The notes under the pieces: generated by a model
Database searches by the model: none
Seen by the model: the letters and a program-made list of their open reading frames with translations, nothing else
Told to the model about the DNA's origin: nothing
In this document: positions 59,430 through 64,000 of the stretch, piece by piece
Layout: every line of letters starts with the position of its first letter
Position numbering within the stretch: position 1 is the first letter of the stretch
Translations under genes and position numbers: made by a program
Origin: Gammaproteobacteria bacterium
Lineage (GTDB): Bacteria > Pseudomonadota > Gammaproteobacteria > Pseudomonadales > Pseudomonadaceae
Assembly: GCA_012728315.1 (NCBI GenBank)
Contig: JAAYFI010000065.1
Location: 62,001-126,000 of the forward strand
DNA length: 64,000 nt
Direction: 5' to 3'

Positions 59430-60713
59430 ATGCCTGCGCGTTTACCTTTATTTTTTGCTGCAATCTGCATCAGCTTATTCACCTATCAAGCTGGAGCCAG
59501 CACATCTTCTCCAGTGGTAACGCCTGCCATCTCAGCTATAACGCAAACCAGCCCCGCACCCCTGACCCAACAAAGCTTTGCGCAGTGGCGTGCAGCTTTA
59601 CGTATGGAAGCACTCAACCAAGGCATTACCCCTTTACTCTTTGAGCAGGCCTTTGCGGGGCTAAGCCCTGACCCACAAGTGCTGGCTGCCGATCAAAGTC
59701 AGCCGGAGTTCAGCCGCCCTGTTTGGGAGTATTTAGACAGCGCGGTATCCTCTTGGCGCGTTGCTCGCGGTAAAGCGCTGCTCGCCGAGCACGCCAAAAC
59801 CCTACAAGCCATTGAAGAGCGTTTTCAAGTTGATCCCAGTGTTTTAGTAGCGGTTTGGGGTATGGAAAGCAGCTTTGGCCGCCAAATTGGCAGCAAAAAC
59901 GTGATTCGTTCGCTCGCCACCCTCGCCTACGAAGGTCGCCGCAGCGATTTCTGGCGAGGCCAGCTGATTGCCGCGCTGCATATTTTACAAGAAGGCGATA
60001 TTGCCATAAACGGCATGATTGGCTCGTGGGCCGGCGCCATGGGGCAGACCCAGTTTATGCCCAGCACCTATCGCCAATACGCAATCGACTTTGATGGTGA
60101 CGGTCGACGAGATATTTGGGGATCGAGCGCTGATGCCCTCGCCTCAGCCGCAAACTACCTGCGTTTATCTGGCTGGCAGCATCAACAATCCTGGGGCTTT
60201 GAGGTGCAACTACCCACCCGTGGTTTTGATTATGCACTGGCCGATGGTGAACACAGCATGAGCCTACAGCAATGGCTTGATTTAGGTGTGATCCCACGCG
60301 ATAGCAGCGATGCGCGCAATATAACGCAAGATGTTGCAACCTTATTTCTGCCCAGCGGCCACCAAGGCCCTGCTTACTTACTGCTGAATAATTTTCGCAG
60401 TATCTTAAAGTACAACAACTCCACCTCCTATGCGCTGGCCATAGGCTTGCTCGCCAATGCCTTGCAAGGCGATTATCGCGTACCGAGCAACTGGCCAAAG
60501 CATGATCGTATGCTAAGCCGTCAAGAACGCATTGAATTGCAAACGCTGCTCAACCAGTTGGGTTTTGATAGTGGTAAACCGGATGGAATTATCGGGGTCA
60601 ACTCACGCCAAGCTGTGCGTGGTTTTCAAAAAACACAAGGCCTACCCGCCGATGGCTATCCTAACGAAGCCATTCTCAATAGCCTGCGTCGGGTGGCAGC
60701 TCAGCGGCCTTAG
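59430..60713 (+). CDS. Lytic murein transglycosylase, MltB type
   Basis: A periplasmic enzyme that cleaves peptidoglycan glycan strands with formation of 1,6-anhydroMurNAc. The 427-residue protein has a signal peptide (about 1-22, ending AGA), the SLT_2/MltB domain (about 50-345) with catalytic Glu in VWGMESSFG and GAMGQTQFMPSTY, and a C-terminal peptidoglycan-binding domain (about 365-425; LGFDSGKPDGIIG). No lipobox is visible. ATG at 59430 is preferred to the TTG twelve bases upstream. Its 3' end overlaps the diguanylate cyclase gene tail to tail by 38 bp. Confidence 0.92.
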   Translation: MPARLPLFFAAICISLFTYQAGASTSSPVVTPAISAITQTSPAPLTQQSFAQWRAALRMEALNQGITPLLFEQAFAGLSPDPQVLAADQSQPEFSRPVWEYLDSAVSSWRVARGKALLAEHAKTLQAIEERFQVDPSVLVAVWGMESSFGRQIGSKNVIRSLATLAYEGRRSDFWRGQLIAALHILQEGDIAINGMIGSWAGAMGQTQFMPSTYRQYAIDFDGDGRRDIWGSSADALASAANYLRLSGWQHQQSWGFEVQLPTRGFDYALADGEHSMSLQQWLDLGVIPRDSSDARNITQDVATLFLPSGHQGPAYLLLNNFRSILKYNNSTSYALAIGLLANALQGDYRVPSNWPKHDRMLSRQERIELQTLLNQLGFDSGKPDGIIGVNSRQAVRGFQKTQGLPADGYPNEAILNSLRRVAAQRP

Positions 60714-62337
60714 TGTATACAGCCACTTGATTGCGCCCTGCATGCTTCGCTGCATATAAAGCCTGATCCGCAAGCGCGGCAAGCTGGGCGCTATCAAGCT
60801 GACCATCATAGAGCACCACGCCCGCACTAAAGGTACAACTCAATTCTTGCCCCTGCTCTGAAAAACGCACCTCTGAAAATCGCTGACGAATCTCATTCAT
60901 CACTTGCCGCGCAGAAGACACATCTGTATTAGGTAAAATCACCGCAAACTCTTCACCACCATAACGACCAATATAATCAGTACGGCGTAGGCGTTGCTTC
61001 AGAAACAATGCCAAACTTTTAATCACTTTATCGCCCATGGGATGGCCGTAACTGTCATTGACGTGCTTAAAGTGGTCAATATCAATCATAACAAAACAAA
61101 GCGCTGTGCCAGTCTTTTGCGCTCGGCTACAGGCATCGTCCAGCAGTTGCAGAATATGGGTGTGATTATACAAGCCGGTTAAGCTGTCACAGACAATACG
61201 TGCTTTTAAGTCGCGCGCACGAGCAGCTCGGTTACGTACGGTAGCGACCAAATGCCGAGACTTTACCGGTTTCATTAAAAAGTCATCCGCCCCTTCGCTC
61301 ATCGCATCAAGCTGCTTATCTAAATCATCTTCAGCGGATAAGTAAATAATCGGCACACCCACAAAACGATCATTATGGCGAATCACTTTAGCCAGCTCAG
61401 GGCCACTACATTGCGGCATATACATATCAAGAATAATCAGATCAGGATTAAAATCTAACAACTCTGCTAAAGCTAAAGTAGGATCGGTGATGATACGGGT
61501 CACTATGCCTGCCGCATTTAGCATGCGTTCAGTAAATAGCGCCTGCGCTTTAGAGTCATCTACGACCAGCACTCGATAGGGCTCGGTTTGCGTGACCGAG
61601 GTCAAGGCTTCAATTTTCTCCAACACATTGGCGGCTTCGATATCACCTGTAAAAAAAGCCTGCCCACCAACGCGTACCGCAGCTAAGCGTACTTGTGCCG
61701 CAACATCAGCTTGGCTGTAAAACAAGATTGGCACGCTGCTTTCATATTCAGACTGCAAACGCCTTGCCAGCTCAAGCCCATAGTTTTCTGCAAAAAAATC
61801 TATATCTATAATATTTAACGCTGGATGGCGCTTGGTCATTGCGGCTAAAAGCCCAGCCCCATCAGTGAACACACATACTTGCAAATAAAATGACTGCAAT
61901 TGTGCTGCTAAGTGTTGCGCTTGCTCGGCAGATTGCAAGGCAATATAGATCGGCTTACGCAGCATAGTGGGCAAGAATATCTGACCGATACCCTCCCCTT
62001 GGCGCAGGCCTGTTTGTAAAAGCTGCTGCAACAACTGCGTCATGGTTTCAATGGTGGCACTGCTTAAGCGGTTGCCATTGCCTTCAATCGCCAGCAAAAC
62101 GTCAAGCAGTTGCGTAGCAATATCAACATGAACTGGCTGCTCAAAACGTTCGGCATAGCGCAACAAACGTTGCGCAGCCTCGCGCATCTCAACAAGCTCC
62201 TGCTGCCCCCATTGCGTGCTGCTCAAATTTTGCCACAGCTCAAGCACAAGCCGCGCTTGATTGATCACCCGCTGCGCGAAATGCTGTTTTAAGCGCTGTA
62301 GACTTTGCGCTGGGTTGCCTGTCATATTGTTTGCCAC
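60676..62337 (-). CDS. Diguanylate cyclase with two receiver domains (PleD-like)
   Basis: A cytoplasmic response regulator of 553 residues making c-di-GMP. It has a helical N terminus (about 1-130), a degenerate receiver (about 135-250; no acidic pair, no Lys), a complete receiver (about 255-375; phospho-Asp in LIILDMYMP, Lys in FLMKP) and a GGDEF domain (about 385-540) with RYGGEEF. The inhibitory I-site RRTD lies five residues before GGEEF, so product inhibition is expected. No kinase gene is adjacent. Its c-di-GMP could act on FlgZ (inference). ATG at 62337 or four codons later is possible. Confidence 0.93.
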   Translation of the reverse strand: MANNMTGNPAQSLQRLKQHFAQRVINQARLVLELWQNLSSTQWGQQELVEMREAAQRLLRYAERFEQPVHVDIATQLLDVLLAIEGNGNRLSSATIETMTQLLQQLLQTGLRQGEGIGQIFLPTMLRKPIYIALQSAEQAQHLAAQLQSFYLQVCVFTDGAGLLAAMTKRHPALNIIDIDFFAENYGLELARRLQSEYESSVPILFYSQADVAAQVRLAAVRVGGQAFFTGDIEAANVLEKIEALTSVTQTEPYRVLVVDDSKAQALFTERMLNAAGIVTRIITDPTLALAELLDFNPDLIILDMYMPQCSGPELAKVIRHNDRFVGVPIIYLSAEDDLDKQLDAMSEGADDFLMKPVKSRHLVATVRNRAARARDLKARIVCDSLTGLYNHTHILQLLDDACSRAQKTGTALCFVMIDIDHFKHVNDSYGHPMGDKVIKSLALFLKQRLRRTDYIGRYGGEEFAVILPNTDVSSARQVMNEIRQRFSEVRFSEQGQELSCTFSAGVVLYDGQLDSAQLAALADQALYAAKHAGRNQVAVYTKAAELPPDAGY

Positions 62338-62619
62338 TCCACTAGCTCACAAGAAACACTGAACTTCACTGTAACCCCATAGCCAATTGCCATCTCATGC
62401 CACAATCAATATAACCACCATTTAGATGATTGCAACATATAGATGCCGCAGGCCTTGTTAACAGAGTCACAAACAGATTCATTAGGACTCAATCTAAGCG
62501 GAGAGGGTAAATTCTTCAGCCATGCGCTGCACAACGGGCATGCCATGCTTTATAGTAGAGCGCAGACATACAGCAATCTGCTGCAGGCTGCTAACGAAAC
62601 ATTATAAAAGGGCTCAAGC

Positions 62620-63717
62620 ATGCTCAATTGGAAAAAACGCACCCGTGACGCTCGCGACCAAGTCAATGACTCTGTTGATGACGTCAAAAGCTATCTCGGC
62701 GGTATTTGGTTTAACCGCACCATTGTTACTGTAGTTGCCGTTTACTTACTGGTAACTCTTATTATTGGCTGGTATTGGAGCCAAGAGCCTGATTTCTTCT
62801 CAGTACAAGAGCACACCCAACAAGCCGCCGAAGCGGCTCAGCGTCCGCTAGCGACCGGCTATACCACAGTGGAAACCCTAAAGCAGGTGGCCACCACCTT
62901 ATTGGATAAACCCGGTGGTTACTTAACCAATGACATCGCTCCTCCAGGCATTTGGCTCGACAATATGCCGTCTTGGGAATATGGCGTATTAGTGCAAATG
63001 CGTGATTTATCTCGCGCACTGCGTAAAGACTTTGCTCGCTCACAGTCACAATCCACCGAAGATGCAGATCTAGCCAAAGCCGAACCGCGCTTTAATTTCG
63101 ATAATAAAAGCTGGGTATTACCGGCCACTGAAGATGAATACCGTTTAGGTATTAAGTCTTTGGATCGTTATTTACAGCGTTTAAGTGACCCAGAAAAGTC
63201 CAATACACAGTTCTATGCACGTGCTGACAACCTTAATAACTGGCTCGGCGATGTGGCAACGCGCCTTGGCTCATTGTCACAACGCTTATCCGCGAGCGTC
63301 GGCAAAGCACGCTTAAATATTGAGAACGATCAGGATGAATCAGGCCTGCCAGCCCCTACAGCCGCATCAGCCGGCACCACCGGCACTAAAGAAGCGGTTG
63401 AGGAAATTGTGAAAACACCTTGGCTGCAAATTGATAACGTTTTCTATGAGGCCCGCGGTCAAGCTTGGGCGTTATCACACTTCTTACGCGCCATTGAAAT
63501 TGACTTTGCTGATGTGATTGCCAAGAAAAACGCCACCGTCAGCGTCCGTCAAATCATTCGTGAACTGGAAGCGGCGCAAGAACCCTTGTGGAGTCCGATG
63601 ATTCTCAACGGCGATGGCTACGGTGTTTTGGCTAACCACTCATTGGTGATGGCCAACTATATCTCCCGCGCTAACGCAGCGATCATCGAGCTGCGCCAAC
63701 TGCTGTCACAAGGCTAA
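62620..63717 (+). CDS. DUF2333 family membrane protein
   Basis: A 365-residue protein with one N-terminal membrane helix (about 33-52: TIVTVVAVYLLVTLIIGWYW) and a large helical periplasmic domain matching DUF2333, a family restricted mainly to gammaproteobacteria and of unknown function. Conserved stretches are DIAPPGIWLDNMPSWEYGVL and FYARADNLNNWLGDV. A low-complexity Ala/Thr segment lies near 245-260. AAAGGG precedes the ATG. Confidence 0.88.
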   Translation: MLNWKKRTRDARDQVNDSVDDVKSYLGGIWFNRTIVTVVAVYLLVTLIIGWYWSQEPDFFSVQEHTQQAAEAAQRPLATGYTTVETLKQVATTLLDKPGGYLTNDIAPPGIWLDNMPSWEYGVLVQMRDLSRALRKDFARSQSQSTEDADLAKAEPRFNFDNKSWVLPATEDEYRLGIKSLDRYLQRLSDPEKSNTQFYARADNLNNWLGDVATRLGSLSQRLSASVGKARLNIENDQDESGLPAPTAASAGTTGTKEAVEEIVKTPWLQIDNVFYEARGQAWALSHFLRAIEIDFADVIAKKNATVSVRQIIRELEAAQEPLWSPMILNGDGYGVLANHSLVMANYISRANAAIIELRQLLSQG

Positions 63718-63824
63718 CGCCAACCAGCCAGCCGTAATACTGCAAGGTGCGACGGCTGGCTGATGACACGTGACCCGTGCACCTTTTAACACAACCACTC
63801 AGCCACTCAATAACCAGCACCTAT

Positions 63825-63882
63825 AAAAAAGCCCCAAATAAACCTGCGCAGGTTGCCGCAGGCTGATTTGAGGCTTTTTTTT
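63825..63882. terminator. Bidirectional terminator at the window end
   Basis: AAAAAAGCC...GGCTTTTTT encloses further pairing (AAAT/ATTT and CCTGCG/CGCAGG), giving a long stem with T tracts for both convergent genes. Confidence 0.88.
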
Positions 63883-63898
63883 ATAGCACGACTGCCGA

Positions 63899-64000
63899 CT
63901 AGCAGTTTTTCCACTGTGCTTTACGCTTCTCTAAAAACGCACTGACCCCTTCAGTGGTATCTTGTGCATCAAATAAATCCACAAAAGCTTCTCGCTCAGC
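63899..64000 (-). CDS. Enoyl-CoA hydratase/isomerase-family protein (3' end only)
   Basis: The last 33 codons and a TAG stop are visible; the rest lies beyond the window. The translated tail has the crotonase C-terminal pattern DTTEGVSAFLEKRKAQW, the DxxEGxxAFLEKRxPxW motif of the family. The specific substrate cannot be told. Confidence 0.8.
   Translation of the reverse strand, partial: AEREAFVDLFDAQDTTEGVSAFLEKRKAQWKNC

Overview
This window is chromosomal DNA of a gammaproteobacterium that looks like a low-GC member of the Pseudomonadaceae (Thiopseudomonas/Denitrificimonas or Halopseudomonas-like; the exact genus is inference). The evidence is gene order known from Pseudomonas: flgN-flgZ, divergent fpr/finR, a PP0621-type gene followed by pilS-pilR, and an imelysin/di-haem/imelysin/DUF1513 cluster. 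The rpsB-to-rnhB core operon is the general gammaproteobacterial one. Intergenic regions are short and nearly all genes have recognisable homologues, so this is mostly a core-genome window. No CRISPR array, prophage, toxin-antitoxin pair or recognisable defence island is visible.

Layout. 1-1900: end of a flagellar chaperone operon, the c-di-GMP motility brake flgZ, a terminator and three tRNAs (Glu, Glu, Ala). 1900-9700: an ABC exporter, a DsbA-like protein, fadH with a divergent AraC regulator, an orphan nagB and a DUF4197 protein. 9700-17700: fpr/finR, a 500 bp region holding decayed palindromic repeats, a glutaredoxin, DUF3820, dbpA, the EF-P modification set epmB/efp/epmA, and ppiA. 17700-22700: flgBCDE behind a good sigma-54 promoter, a YtoQ protein and apbC. 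22800-27100: metG, an alpha/beta hydrolase and mlaA. 27300-41800: one long leftward envelope and translation operon, rpsB-tsf-pyrH-frr-uppS-cdsA-dxr-rseP-bamA-skp-lpxD-fabZ-lpxA-lpxB-rnhB. 42000-50000: xseA, an MscS-type channel, pilS-pilR, a small zinc-ribbon protein and an M18 aminopeptidase. 50000-56700: a four-gene haem/imelysin operon under a candidate Fur box, then glyA. 56700-64000: a palindromic repeat, ettA, arfA, a lytic transglycosylase, a PleD-like diguanylate cyclase, a DUF2333 protein and the 3' end of a crotonase-family gene.

How the parts connect. The rpsB operon links ribosome production to outer-membrane biogenesis: lipid A (lpxD, fabZ, lpxA, lpxB), outer-membrane protein assembly (bamA, skp), envelope stress signalling (rseP), undecaprenyl and CDP-DAG precursors (uppS, cdsA) and isoprenoids (dxr). 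mlaA and mltB add lipid-asymmetry and peptidoglycan functions. efp/epmA/epmB, ettA and arfA all act on stalled or idling ribosomes. flgZ and the diguanylate cyclase are the two ends of a c-di-GMP motility circuit, and pilS-pilR controls type IV pili.

Most interesting observations: (1) arfA carries a terminator hairpin inside its reading frame, so its normal transcript should lack a stop codon, and its full-length product ends in LAA like an ssrA tag; (2) EF-P is the Lys34/EpmAB type, not the Arg/EarP type of P. aeruginosa; (3) a cruciform palindromic repeat family occurs in three copies, with GGA-bearing hairpin loops that resemble CsrA/RsmA sites; (4) a possible IS200/IS605 right-end scar sits where rnhB lost its usual neighbour dnaE; (5) an in-frame hexanucleotide microsatellite encodes the inter-domain linker of PilR.
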